NCBI GenBank assembly: GCA_039654915.1
Contig: CM077600.1
Location: 28,455,992 to 28,519,991, forward strand
DNA from: Aquilaria yunnanensis
Lineage: Eukaryota > Streptophyta > Magnoliopsida > Malvales > Thymelaeaceae
DNA length: 64,000 nucleotides
Direction of reading: 5' to 3'
The position numbers and the translations under genes are program-made. Shown here one piece after another: positions 13,195 to 23,869 of this stretch (the first letter of the stretch is position 1; each line of letters begins with the position of its first letter). The notes beneath the pieces are model-generated. The model saw only the letters and a list, made by a program, of their open reading frames with translations. It did not search any database and was not told where the DNA came from.

Positions 13195-13815
13195 AAACCA
13201 ACTTCCGCGAAGGGCCAGTACCAACGGCTTTATAACAACACCGTTACCAACTTCTGCCAGTTGGTAATTACCAACTGTCAAGTTACCAACTACTGACAGT
13301 TGGTAATTTACCAACGTGCAGCAGTTGGTAACCCAATTACCAACTGCTGTGCGTTGGTAAGTTACCAACGTGCTGCGCGTTGGTAAGTTACCAACGTGCA
13401 GCGCGTTGGTAACTTACTAACGTGTAGCAGTTGGTAAGTTACCAACGCGGAGCACGTTGGTAAGTTACCAACGCGCAGCACGTTGGTAACTTACCAACGC
13501 GCAGCACGTTGGTAACTTACCAACGCGCAGCACGTTGGTAAGTTACCAACGCGCAGCACGTTGGTAACTTACCAACGCGCAGAAGTTGGTAACTATAACT
13601 ACGCGATGGAAACCGAGTCTATTAAATGACCGTTGGTAATTACGAACGTGTATTTTACCAACGTGTACACGTTGGAATTTACCAACGTGTTATTAGTTGC
13701 GCGTTGGTAAAGAATTTTCCAACGTATGGAATACCAACTGCCATTTACCAACGTGCAGCAGTTGGTAAATTCAGTTTACCAACTGCTGCACGTTGGTAAA
13801 TGGCAGTTGGTAAAG
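13195..13815. repeat. 3' subterminal palindromic array of the CACTA element
   Basis: This is a dense array of more than a dozen imperfect palindromes. Each reads TTACCAACG, about seven variable bases, then CGTTGGTAA. Between about 13420 and 13590 the units are nearly identical and spaced 26 bp apart (core CCAACGCGCAGCACGTTGG). It lies just inside the right terminal inverted repeat, the place where En/Spm-type elements carry TnpA binding sites. Binding is inferred. Confidence 0.92.
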
Positions 13816-13836
13816 TCCGTTTTTTTAGTAGTGTTA

Positions 13837-14314
13837 ATTTTTTCATCTTTGTGGTGTGTTTTATCATGCTGGTTTTAGAAGGAAAAAACAATTTTTATCT
13901 TTTCTGTGAATATCTTTTTGCCTGGTAACAACTTATTATTAGAGTATGTATGTGGGCCATATTTTCTTTCCTTGTATCATATGATTTTGGATCTTTGACC
14001 TAGGCTTTCTTGCTTCTCAAACACAGTTGTGCTTCACTCTCTCTCTCTCTCGTTCTCTCTTTCTACATATATACACACATATATACATGTATCCTTTTTA
14101 CAATAATACAATACAGCTTTTCCTCAAATCTTATATGGCGCGGGTGTAGTTGTCCTCTTCCCTCAGCCCACTCTGCTGCTCGTCTCTCTCCTCTCGCAAA
14201 AAGGAAAAAAACCAGGATCACTTGTTATTTTTTTTTCTGCTGTCAAATATGACTCAGAAAACACCCATTGTTATTAAATTCTTGCTCTAGTTCCTTTGGA
14301 ATTGACCAGCTATA
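13837..14314. other. GFAT intron remnant between transposons
   Basis: This is AT-rich spacer between the CACTA element and the gypsy element, with a short (CT)n microsatellite near 14037-14060. No gene seen. Confidence 0.5.
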
Positions 14315-14613
14315 TGATGCAGTGTCTAAAGACTTTAGGCAAACTTATTTTAGACATAGAATTGGGAAATAAATTTTAATTACGATTCTTTGTTATCTTC
14401 TTTATTGCTGGGTTTATTTATTTCCTTTAATAATTTATTTTTTTTCCTTTTATATTTATTTCCTTTATGCTTTCCTCTCATATAGCTAGGGGAAATAAGA
14501 CCTTTGGAGACAGTTTTTGATATTATTGAATTAAGAGATTTTCCTTCCCCTGGTTTTCTTCTTCTTTCTCTTGTGTTCCCTCTTTTGATTCTAGCCCTAT
14601 TTGCCCTACATCG
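14315..14613 (+). repeat. 5' LTR of the gypsy element
   Basis: It begins TGATGCAGTGTCTAAAGACT and matches 17813-18112 along its length with substitutions and small indels. The TATA region present in the 3' copy is altered here (CATATAGCTAGG in place of CTATAAATAG). Confidence 0.9.
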
Positions 14614-14617
14614 AATT

Positions 14618-14630
14618 TGGTATCAAAGCC
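14618..14630 (+). other. Primer-binding site, initiator-Met tRNA type
   Basis: TGGTATCAAAGCC lies four bases after the LTR. It differs by one base from the plant consensus TGGTATCAGAGCC, which pairs with the 3' end of initiator tRNA-Met. Confidence 0.85.
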
Positions 14631-15283
14631 GAATTTTCTACCGTTTCCTTTAATCTTGATCTTTACAGCCAAGAGAATTGAAACCTCTTGCAGCCAAGCT
14701 CCTAACCAGAAAGAAACAAAAGAGAACAGCAAAGGTACGATTGTGAAGCGGTGATTGGTCAACGAGAGAAGAATTTGTGCGACAATCAAAGTGGTGATTG
14801 GGCAACAAGAGAACAAGTGCCTCTCTCACAAAGCTGTTTGTACCAACCAGCCGCCACTACCCAAAGGAAGATTTGTGTCACTTGATCTCTGCCAAGGAAA
14901 CAAATTGCAACTCCTTAGCCGCAGCTGTTATGGACGAGTCAGGCACTACTTAGGGAATATTACCGGGAGGTTAGCCTTAAAAAAGAAAAAAACCTTATTT
15001 CTCCCACTTTGATTTTACAATAGGTGATAACTCCTCTTTAAGTTGTTAAATCTTTCATAGTTAGCTTTACTTATATTTCAATCTTAGGTAGTCAATCCTT
15101 TGCATAAGTCTAAGTTTCTAAAAAAAAAAAAATTCTTTAATAGTGTTTTTGTTTGTTTGCTCGTCTTTACAACTAGACGCATCAGTAGCATTAAGTTTAT
15201 TTACCTCTTTCATTGTTGCATCATTGCTTCTTAAGTTTTTTAGTTATTCATTGCAATCTTTTGTGAATTTTTGCTTGCATATC

Positions 15284-16548
15284 ATGGCTAACCGTGGTAG
15301 GAATAACAACCATTCCCATGAGTCCAATCATAGTCATGAACCTGAAGTCACAAATGACAGGATGTTAAGTCTAGAAGATAGGTTAACTAGGATAGAAGAG
15401 GCCATCAACCAGCTTGGTAGGATTGAAAAAGGAAAGAACCATGAGTAGGAAGAAGACCAATTTGTAAGGCAACCCACTTTTGCCCAAAATATTGATGACT
15501 TGGTCCAAGCTTGAATGGGTCAACGAAGTCCTTTTGCGCCACGTAGGAACACTCAACCTACTAGGATACCTGAAAATCCTATTTCAACTATAGGAGAAAA
15601 CTTTGCCACCCATGACTTAGATAGAGAAAGCCCTAGGACATTCTTTCAGGATCAAGCTTATGACCGGGGAAATACGCGGGGGAACTTTAGAAACCCTCAG
15701 GAAGATTGGGGAGTTACTAGGATGGTAAAAATAGACATGCGATCCTATGATGGTGGGTTGGATGTCAATGATTTCTTAGATTGGTTGGAAGAGTTAGAGG
15801 AATACTATGATTGGTATTACATGATTGATCTGGAGTGAATTCGGTTCGCTAAATTGAAGTTGATAGGACCAGCGAAAAAGTATTGGCATGGGATTGAGCA
15901 ATCACTAGAAAACATGAATGAACCCCCAATTAGGCAGTGGACTGTTATGAAGTGAAAGTTAACCGAAAAGTACCTTCCTACCTTTCACAGGAGACAATTG
16001 TATGACCAGTTTCTCAATCTTAAGCAAACTTCTACTATGTCAAGTTACATGGAGAGATTTGATGAACTTATGTTACAGGTGGAATTAATGAGGTCAAGTT
16101 CCAAACTGTGGGCAGGTTTGTGAACAGGTTGAGGGGAGATATTAAGAAAGAGGTTGAGTTAAATATGCCCGACAGTGTAAAGGAAGCTTACCAACGTGCG
16201 TTAAGGCTAGAGACTTATTTTAGATCTAAAGATAAGGCACTGTACCAAGCTCCAGAACTTAGGTATGCCCAACTGAGACCCAAGAACCAACCTTTTCTTA
16301 AGACTTCTCCACAAGAACTTAGAGAAACCCAACCTACTACCCTTAATGGACCTTGTCTGAACCCAAATATTGAATGCCACAACTGTCATGGTAAGGGTCA
16401 CATCGCAGCCCGATGTCCTCACCAAGCCTTAGTAATTGACCAAGAATCCGATGACCAACTCCTTGGCGAGGACCAAGTAGTCGACCCGGTAGAGTATTCT
16501 GGTGATGAAGGTGAACTTGATGGGTTACCCCTAGTTGAGGAACACTAA
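15284..16548 (+). pseudogene. gypsy gag relic
   Basis: Starts at MANRGRNNNHSHESNHSHEP. There is a capsid-like middle (YDGGLDVNDFLDWLEELEEY, then AKLKLIGPAKKYW and YLPTFHRRQLYDQF) and a CCHC zinc knuckle CHNCHGKGHIAARC near the end. In-frame stops occur at 15446-15448, 15512-15514, 15836-15838 and 15953-15955, with a frame change after about 16080. Gag would package the element RNA. This copy cannot make it. Confidence 0.88.
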
Positions 16549-16589
16549 TGTTGTGAGGTGTGTGCTCTCTACTGCGAAAGCTCCTGTAA

Positions 16590-17520
16590 GTAGTAAAGAT
16601 GATGATTGGAAGAAAACTAGCATTTTTCACACTTTCATTAAGTGGTGAATTTAGTTTTAAGCTAGTGATTGATGGGGCCAGTGCCATGAATGTGATAGCT
16701 ACAGCAGCCATAACTCATTTGAACCTTAAGGTTGAACCACACCCTACACCTTTTAGGCTAGCTTGGATTGACAAAACAATCTTTCCTCTCACTGAGAGAT
16801 GTCGCGTTCCTTTGCACATTGGCAATTATAAAGAGGAGGTTTACTATGATGTTTTGCCCATGAATGTATCTCATATTTTGCTTGGAAGGCCTTGGCAGTA
16901 TGACTTAGACATAACTCACCGTGGTAGAGCCAACACCTATGGATTCAGGTATAAGGGTAGGAACATCATTATTAATCTCGTTAGGCCAAACTATAAGGAC
17001 GCTACATCTCAGTCAAGTCCAACTATAACAGCCCAAAAAAGAGCTACAATCCAGTTTCTGAATGGTAAGACTTTTTTGCAAGAGAGCCTAACAAGTGGGT
17101 ATGTGTTTGCCGTAATAGCAAGGGAGATCACCTCCGGGGGCTTAAACTCTCAGCCTCACACTTCCCTTGACTTAGTTCCTTTTCTCCCTCATTTTTGGGT
17201 TTCTGAACCTGCTGAATCCTTTGCCCAGCATATCCATAATTTGCATGCTGAGGTTAAATGTAAGATTGCCATGAGTAATTTGAACTATAAACTTACTGCT
17301 GATGTGCATTGTAGGGGTAAGGAATTTAATGTTGGTGATGAAGTCATGGTTCGCATAAGACTTGAGCTACTAGCAAAAGATAATTTTAAAAAGTTACATG
17401 CTCAAGCCATGGGCCCGTTTTCTGTTTTAAAGAAGCTTGGATCAAATGCATATGTGCTTGATTTGCTTGCTGAACTTAATGTTAGCCCTATCTTTAATGT
17501 AGAAGATTTATCATCTTATT
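16590..17520 (+). pseudogene. gypsy protease joined to integrase C-terminus
   Basis: A retropepsin-like domain (LVIDGASAMNVI, then VSHILLGRPWQYDLD) runs directly into the C-terminal part of a gypsy integrase (ESFAQHIHNLHAEVKCKI, EFNVGDEVMVRIR, KKLHAQAMGPFSVLKKLG, PIFNVEDLSSY) in one open frame. Between them, at about 17040-17180, the normal 600 or more residues of RT, RNase H and integrase core are missing. The deletion therefore preserved the reading frame. Functional activity is not expected. Confidence 0.87.
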
Positions 17521-17599
17521 GAGGCACTTTTGAGTCTCTTATTTTGTTAAGTGGACCTTCTGCAAGAATATCCATCCTAAAAACCCATTAGTTCCCTAA

Positions 17600-17837
17600 G
17601 CCAAAAGATGAGATTGACAACATTCTTGATGATGAGTTCTTGAGTTCTATTATTGGTGGTCATTGTCATTACCTAGTTCAGTGGAAGGGATGCCCGCCTT
17701 CAAATGCTACTTGGATGTTTGAGCAAGACATTCGTGAGTTGGACCCGGAGCTTTTATATTGGTATTTGCAGTTACACTCGATGAAGTCGAGTTTCTTTCA
17801 ACCGGGGGAGAATGATGCAATGTCTAAAGACTTTAGG
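17600..17837 (+). pseudogene. Chromodomain-like C-terminus of the gypsy integrase
   Basis: YLVQWKGCPPSNATWMFEQD resembles the chromodomain core of chromoviral integrases and is followed by the polypurine tract. It is separated from the integrase C-terminal piece by a stop at 17520. Confidence 0.75.
17800..17812 (+). other. Polypurine tract
   Basis: ACCGGGGGAGAA directly precedes the 3' LTR, as expected for the second-strand primer of an LTR element. Confidence 0.75.
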
Positions 17838-18112
17838 TAAACTTATTTTAGACATAGAATTAAGAAATAAATTTCAATTTGGAATCTTTGTTCTCTTCTT
17901 TATTGTTGGGTTTATTTATTTCCTTTAATAGTTTATTTCTTTCCTTTTATATTTATTTCCTTTATGCTTTCCCCTCCTATAAATAGAAGAAACAAGACCT
18001 TTGGAGACAGTTTTTGATGTTATTGAATTAAGAGATTTCCCTTCGCCTGGTTTTCTTCTTCTTTTTCTCGTTTGTGCTCTCTTTTGGTTCTAGCCCTATT
18101 TGGCCTACATCG
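17813..18112 (+). repeat. 3' LTR of the gypsy element
   Basis: It begins TGATGCAATGTCTAAAGACT, is the partner of 14315-14613, and keeps a TATA box (TATAAATAG, 17978-17986). Confidence 0.9.
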
Positions 18113-18889
18113 CTACATCTATCCATCATGGTGTGCCCAATTTTATACCCTTCTTATTGGTCTAGATCTTCACTGTCACTCCTGTCACCATCTCAGATTC
18201 TAAACATCCAGTCAACACCACCACCTCCACCTCAAAAGCTTCAACTCCGAATCCGGAATATACTTTCGGGAAAAGACAAGACCACTTGATTCTGAGTTTT
18301 ATTCAAGCTTATGTTTCAGATTCAGCCAGCCTCCTGGCGTCCTCAGCACAAACTGGCTTGGCTCAAACTCTCTTTGCAAACTGATCGCATGGTTGGATCA
18401 CGACTTTGAAGGCATGCTTCACCACTCCTCATATCACCCGCTCCATCTCGGTCTATTTGCAGTTCATTAAGAGCACATCTAATGACCTTGCCGTGGCACA
18501 TGCTCCTTAAAGCGACCATTGTCTCACCCTGCATGTTCTAAATAGTGCTGGACTTTGAATTATCTGCTGCCATTTGTGCTTGTGAATCATTGATTTCTTT
18601 TGACGAACATGATTACAAGCTCTTGGGTTATGAATTATTGCAAAAGCAAGATGCTGCCTCCATTATAACCATATCAGTTGTCAATGTTGTCACCTCTGTT
18701 ACCTCTTGCGTCGCCCTTCTTTCTACTAATCTTTTCCACCACGTAAAGTAACCAAAATTAGACAGCCCTATAATGGGAGAGGACGGTTCTACCTCCGTTG
18801 TGGCCGTGGCTGCTCCCCTCATAGCAAGTATGTTTGTGTACCGCCAATATAGACTTTGCCTTTTATAGCAGAGGATTGTGTCACTACTA
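18113..18889 (+). pseudogene. Possible Copia gag relic
   Basis: The phrase NPEYTFGKRQDHLILSFI (about 18240-18320, crossing frames) resembles the Copia gag region PxYxxWxRQDQLLLSWI. The rest is disrupted by stops in all frames. The match is short, so the call is tentative. Confidence 0.35.
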
Positions 18890-18902
18890 TGGTCCTAGGA
18901 TT

Positions 18903-20140
18903 TAGGGGCGTTCGCGGGGCGGGTATGACCAGGTTGCACTCTTATTTCTCAACCCTGCCAGCATAATTAAAAACCCAATTAAAACCTGACTAGCATAGAA
19001 GGCAGTTCAGTATGACTAGGTTTCATATTCGTTGTGAGCAACATTCAAAAGCCATTTGCAAAAATTAATTGACAAATATGAAAGTGATCAACCATTTTGC
19101 ATCAATACATCATTGCACGTAACCGAGTATTACTCATCAATTGGTCTGGAAATGCGAGAAAGGAACGATGACGGAATCATTTAAATTGCAGGGTTATTGT
19201 GGTTTTATGAGCAAAGAGGTATCAAGGTTGGTAGGACCATATTTATGTAAGCAGCCTTTCTTTCTGTTTCTGTGCTGGGCTCATCAATTACTTGAATTGC
19301 ATATTTATATCCACAAGATATAAGTACTTATCAATTTTCTTACGTATCAATTTTTATTAGATTTTAAAATTATTTCTTTTTAAAATTGAATTACTTGAAA
19401 AATGTGTGGATAGCTTGAATTAGGCCCCAGTTACTTAATTGCATAAACATCCAACAAAATAAAAAGAATTCTATTATACCTACAAGTGAAATATTGAGAT
19501 TGTTTATTTCAAGTTCCACGTCTAGTAATTGAAATCTTTTGAGGGCTTTAGGTCTTCCAGTGATTTTATTATGGAGAAAAGAATGAGTAAAAATTATTGA
19601 TCAATTGAAGAAATTCTTTTTCCAAATAACCATTAATGTGATTTTTATGAATAAATTGTATTTCATAAAAGTAATGAATGGATTGTATTATATAGATCTA
19701 ACCACCTCAGTTCACTTTAGATAAATAAACATGTTCGTGTGACTATTATTCCCAAACTTTATCAAAGAATAAACAAAAGACAACACACCAAATAATATTT
19801 AAATCATGTCAATTAGGCTTGCCAGTTATACAAGACGGGGAAAACATAATAGCATGTAGCAGATGTTTGTTGGACTAACTGAAGAATTTGTCCAGGTTTA
19901 CCTTAACATAGGAAAAAACATAATTGAAATATATATCCATAAATTGAGGATTAGAAGTGGGTCGGTGTGGGTTAACTGGGTTTTGTTTTTCACTACTTGA
20001 ACCGATCCGTATGTATGACCAAGTTCTTTTTTTCACTACCTGGTTTGACTTTAACCCGCATAAAACCCGTGTTATCATTGATTCGGTTCGGTTTGGTGTG
20101 GTTGATTTTTCGGGTTGCCTAGGTTAGATGAATACCCCTA
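18903..20140. mobile_element. Non-autonomous hAT-like element, 1.24 kb
   Basis: The left end TAGGGGCGTTC and the right end GAATACCCCTA form short imperfect terminal inverted repeats. They are flanked by CTAGGATT (18895-18902) and CTAGGATC (20141-20148), an 8-bp target duplication with one mismatch, the hAT size. The same target (CTAGGACC) is uninterrupted in the other LTR at 20982, which shows this is an insertion. Right-end DNA is rich in GGTT/CGGGTT motifs common in plant hAT elements. No transposase seen. Confidence 0.72.
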
Positions 20141-20372
20141 CTAGGATCTGGTTATGGTTGTGGGATTGGATTAGGGATCGTCAAGAAAACCCTACGATCT
20201 TTAAGGCTCTTCAAAAGGAACCCCACAACCTTGAAGGCTTATTGGAGAGAACCTTCGACCTTTGAAACTTTTTTGTTTTTGTTCAATTTGCTAAAACTTC
20301 CTCATTCATATTTTTGTTTGTCCAACATATAACATGCATACAAACACTTCCCACCTTAACAATAACTTCCTA

Positions 20373-20400
20373 GCTCCCTCTCCCTCTACCTCTCTTCCTT
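20373..20400 (-). other. Polypurine tract of the short LTR element
   Basis: On the minus strand an uninterrupted run of G and A ends at the left LTR, which sets the orientation of the element as minus. Confidence 0.6.
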
Positions 20401-20976
20401 TTCCTCCCAGAGCAACTTGAGTGCAACTGCTCTGTTTTCTCCAAAGATGGAACTCTTGGCATTGGATAGTGATACCAATCGCTTTGACGGGTGGTGCAAT
20501 TATCTAACATGTGTTTATCCTTGCCAAAACCTTCATCTTCAAAGATATCCTGCAAGAAAACTAGCTTCTTTGCATTATTTGTAGATCCACCACACATCAA
20601 GTTACATTTGGCTTTGCTTGTATCTAAGACTTGATGGCTAAAACTCGGAACAATGTCCCTGCCGTATTCAAATGCAGAAATTCCTACAGGCTTCTAAATT
20701 TGGCCACGCAAGAGGCATATTGTTGGCCCTCCATCCCACCCATACTGTCTGACCCCCTGCTTGTTATTTGATGCCAATTCTCTAAGAAGTTTGTCAAGTT
20801 ATTCCAACAATTGTTGCTGTCTAACCTCATGCTTCTTTCATTCTACCTCTCCTCCTTCCCGCTCTTGCTTTCTTTATTGTTTATCCTGCTCTTACATGGC
20901 CAGAAAAGCTTCAAATTGCTGCTGCAGAATCTGTAAAGGATCCTCCATAACCACCACCTAGGGCACCAAGCTGGTA

Positions 20977-21216
20977 TGGTCCTAGGACCTGGTTATGGTT
21001 GTGGGATTGGATTAGGACTCGTTAGAGAACCCGACAATCTCTAAGGCTCTTAGAAGCTACAACCTTGAAGGCTCACTGGAGAGAACCTCTGACCTCTGAG
21101 ACTTAGGTTTCTGTTTTTCTTCAATTGGCTAAAACTTCTCCCTGCATATTTTTGTACATCCAACATATAACATGCATAGAACCATTTCCACCACCTTAAT
21201 AGTGGATAACTTCCTA
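20977..21216 (-). repeat. Uninterrupted LTR of the short LTR element
   Basis: It matches 18890-18902 plus 20149-20372 (shared GGTTATGGTTGTGGGATTGG and CCAACATATAACATGCATA). Confidence 0.75.
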
Positions 21217-21781
21217 ACTCCTAATATTTCTCCTAATAACTTGCACCTAAACTGCAAAGAAATAAAACAACTAATTAATTATGTAACATGTTGTGTTGCT
21301 GGGCACTCAACAGTCACATGTCATCCCAAATGGGATACATGTGGGAGTTCTGTTTATAAAATGTCCAGTCTTAGAACTAAAGAACCTGGTGTGATCCATT
21401 CCTATAAAGATAACTTATGGAGAGTGAGCAAGTGCAAGAAGACCAATTGTTGACTTGGGTTGTCTGTGCCTGTTACAATGAGGCAGCAATTTTCTAAAGA
21501 AAGTGTGTGGATACATGGTGTGTGTTTACCTTTAGAGTTCTGCATTGCGGGCTTGCAAGCACAAAGCAGATTTGATGGATTATGTTGATATCTCTATGGC
21601 CTGTTGGCTAAGTTCGGGAGTGCTTTATAGCACGTGCATGTAGCTGTTGTCTCTAACTTCTGTTGATTGAGCATAATAAACAGATAAAGGCTGCACAATT
21701 TGACAAAGTCTGTGGGACATGTGCTTGTTTCTATTAGTTATTTACTAAAGTGGCTATTTGTTTTACTCTATATTACGACAG
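21217..21781 (+). other. GFAT intron, 3' portion
   Basis: No gene seen. It ends in a pyrimidine-containing acceptor (TTACGACAG) before the next GFAT exon. Confidence 0.6.
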
Positions 21782-22495
21782 ATAAAATTAGAGAGGTGCT
21801 TATGCTTGGTAAGAATATGGAGGATCTTGCAAAACTATTGGTCGCTGAACAGCCCCTACTAGTATTTGGGAGGGTATACAACTATGCAACAGCCTGAGAA
21901 GCTGCTTTGAAAGTAAATGAAGTGGCACTTATGCACAGTGAAGGCATGCTGACTGGGGAGATGAAACATGGTCCTTTTGGCTTTGGTGGATGAAAATCTG
22001 CCACTTTTTGTGATTGCTATGCATGATGCTTTGCTTCAGGTTGTCATTTTATATTGCTTGGAGCAGTTACATTGTTCAAGCATCCGCTTTTTGGCAGCGG
22101 TCACTAATGTATTCTCTTCTGGTTGCTAACAGGAAGCAGCAATCTGTTATTCAGCAGCTTCATGCTTGGAAAGGCCGTCTGATAGTGATGTGCTCCAAGG
22201 GCGATGCTGCATCTATCAGAACTGGAGCGGCTTGCCGAGTGATTGAAGTCCCTCAAGTTGAGGATTGTCTTCAACCTCTAATGAATATAGTCCCGTTGCA
22301 GGTATTGCTGCTGGCCTTGTAGGGAATGCGTTATTTGTTAGATCCATCAATTGGTTAGTTGCAAACAGGTACATGGTTATGTGATGTTAATTTTCTTTGG
22401 AATGCTGGTGCGGCTGCTGGCTTATCATCTGACAGTTCTAAGGGGGTACAGCGTTGACCAGCCTAGGAACCTCGGAAAGAGTGACTACTCAGTGA
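21782..22495 (+). pseudogene. GFAT pseudogene, 3' exons (second SIS domain and C-terminus)
   Basis: Three exons continue the block ending at 4429: 21782-22039 (IREVLMLGKNMEDLAKLLVA, then EVALMHSEGM and EMKHGP), 22133-22301 (KQQSVIQQLHAWKGRLIVMC, RVIEVPQVEDC) and about 22414-22495 (LLAYHLTVLRGYSVDQPRNL). Lesions: stop TGA 21895-21897 in place of a Leu codon, one extra T in the run 21975-21978 that shifts the rest of the exon, the acceptor before the last exon reading GG instead of AG (22412-22413), and loss of 2 nt near 22481 that puts the ancestral stop (22493-22495) out of frame. The codon phase across the 17.3 kb intron still matches (A plus AT gives Asn), which confirms a single locus. Confidence 0.92.
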
Positions 22496-23869
22496 AAATG
22501 TTTGGTGGCAAGTTTTTCGAGCTTTCCTCACCTTCTTCCCTCTTTTTAATTTTTTCATTTTGTCTAAGTTAAGAAAATGTTTGATTTGTTGTTACATGGG
22601 ATGGTTTTGCATTTGATATTTGAGTTATTTCGCCGCTTTGTTTTGTATATCACATATGGTAGCCCATTCTGCTTCTTCAGAAACGGTTATTTGCCTCTCT
22701 CCTTCGACGCTCCTGGTGTTGGCGGATGTGATTGTTCATTATTCTTGTTATTGTTCTTTAAAAAAAAATAAAAAAGAAAAAAGAAAGGAAACGATTTGAC
22801 ATGCTGACCTGTCTTGTGTTGGCCGCAATAGCAAAGTTCTGTGACTCTGGTTTAGTAGAAGAATGGTGCTACATATACTAAAAGACCTTGACAGATCAGA
22901 AATCTTACTAAATAACTCTGGATTTTTCATTTTGTAGATTTTTTCTATTTTAGAGAATATTGATTCTTTTTACACTTTGATAGTTTCTTCACGTCTTTTT
23001 CTAGAATAGAGAATGATAAAAAAGAAAATGGTCAATTCCATACCTATGTAGAAACTTAAAAAATGACTATTTTCAAACTTCGCTTTTGGTTTCTCTCTTT
23101 TCGTCATACCTTGACTTCTCTCACTACTCGTCAATGTGTTGAAAGTGGTTTTTTGGCTTCTTAAAGTATAGGGTTTCGTTTGATATACAAGTTAGATAAA
23201 TAATTGTTATATATACAAATAATCTCTAATACTCATCTATTCTTTATGAAAAATAAATTATGGAATTAGTTGAGAGAACGTTCTGATCAATGATTCTTAA
23301 AATCCTTAAAAAGTAAGATTCTAGGAAAATAACATATTAGAAAATAATAATCTATCAAAGCAATATTGTGTTTGGTTAGATTGGAAAAAATAATTTCTTA
23401 GATTCTTGTTTTTCAAAAGAAGTGTTTCATTTACTGTTGGGTAATGACGTGGATTAATTGTATGTTTGGACACTAAACTTTAATTATTGTTTCAATTTTA
23501 AATCCAACCTCCATTTTATTTGTAGTGTGTTCATAATTTCATTAAAATGTTTCATTTTGACATTTTTTTTAAATAGAATTTGTTATATTGGATAGACAAT
23601 GCCAAAACAGCATAAGATTATAAGAGAAAAAGCTAACTTTAACCTTTGCAAATGTTTCTCTTTTCCAAAGAAACTTTGAAATTTTTTCATCTAACCACCT
23701 AACCACTATCAACAATGTCTCCTTCGTGATGCCCACCACCACTTTCCTCCAAGCCCAATATTCATGCCAATACAATGGTGTCTACGACCTTGATTTTCTA
23801 GATGATCCATTTCAATTTCTCAGTCACCCGCTTCACCTCAAAGGATTCAATTTCTCTATAGTGGGTTAG
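22496..23869. other. AT-rich spacer, nothing recognised
   Basis: This is the former GFAT 3' flank, with an A-rich run at 22758-22790. No gene, RNA or transposon end identified. Confidence 0.5.

Larger units (their letters stand above)
4521..13833 (+). mobile_element. Full-length CACTA (En/Spm-type) DNA transposon, 9.3 kb
   Basis: The left end is CACTACTAAAA and the right end is its inverse, TTTTTTAGTAGTG. The flanks are TTA (4518-4520) and TTA (13834-13836), the 3-bp target duplication typical of CACTA elements. Both ends carry subterminal inverted motifs of the ACCAACG/CGTTGGT type. Inside are the two standard CACTA genes in the same direction: a TNP2-like transposase (broken, 7315-10925) and a second gene with a Ptta/En/Spm (Transposase_24) region (11078-12844). 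The element sits in an intron of the GFAT pseudogene. The ends look competent for movement, but the transposase copy does not. Confidence 0.96.
14315..18112 (+). mobile_element. Internally deleted Ty3-gypsy (chromovirus-like) LTR retrotransposon
   Basis: Two LTRs of about 300 bp (14315-14613 and 17813-18112) flank an internal region with a primer-binding site, gag, protease, the C-terminal end of integrase and a chromodomain-like tail, then a polypurine tract. Reverse transcriptase, RNase H and the integrase core are absent. The order and the C-terminal chromodomain point to a chromovirus. No convincing 5-bp target duplication was found. The LTRs differ at many sites, so the insertion is not recent. 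Confidence 0.9.
18890..21216 (-). mobile_element. Short LTR retroelement on the minus strand, split by a hAT element
   Basis: Near-identical terminal repeats of about 240 bp (20977-21216, and 18890-20372 minus the hAT insert) flank about 600 bp. On the minus strand the internal part begins MEDPLQILQQQFEAFLAM (gag-like, soon stopped) and ends in a purine-rich tract just before the left LTR. No pol is present, so it resembles a TRIM or a heavily deleted LTR element. Candidate target duplication: ACTAC on the left and ACTCC on the right, one mismatch. Confidence 0.65.

Noticed and set aside
13195..13815. Regularly spaced palindromic repeats that at first look like a CRISPR array
   Set aside because: The spacing is filled by the repeat itself with no unique spacers, no cas genes exist, the DNA is a plant nuclear genome, and the array sits just inside a CACTA terminal inverted repeat.
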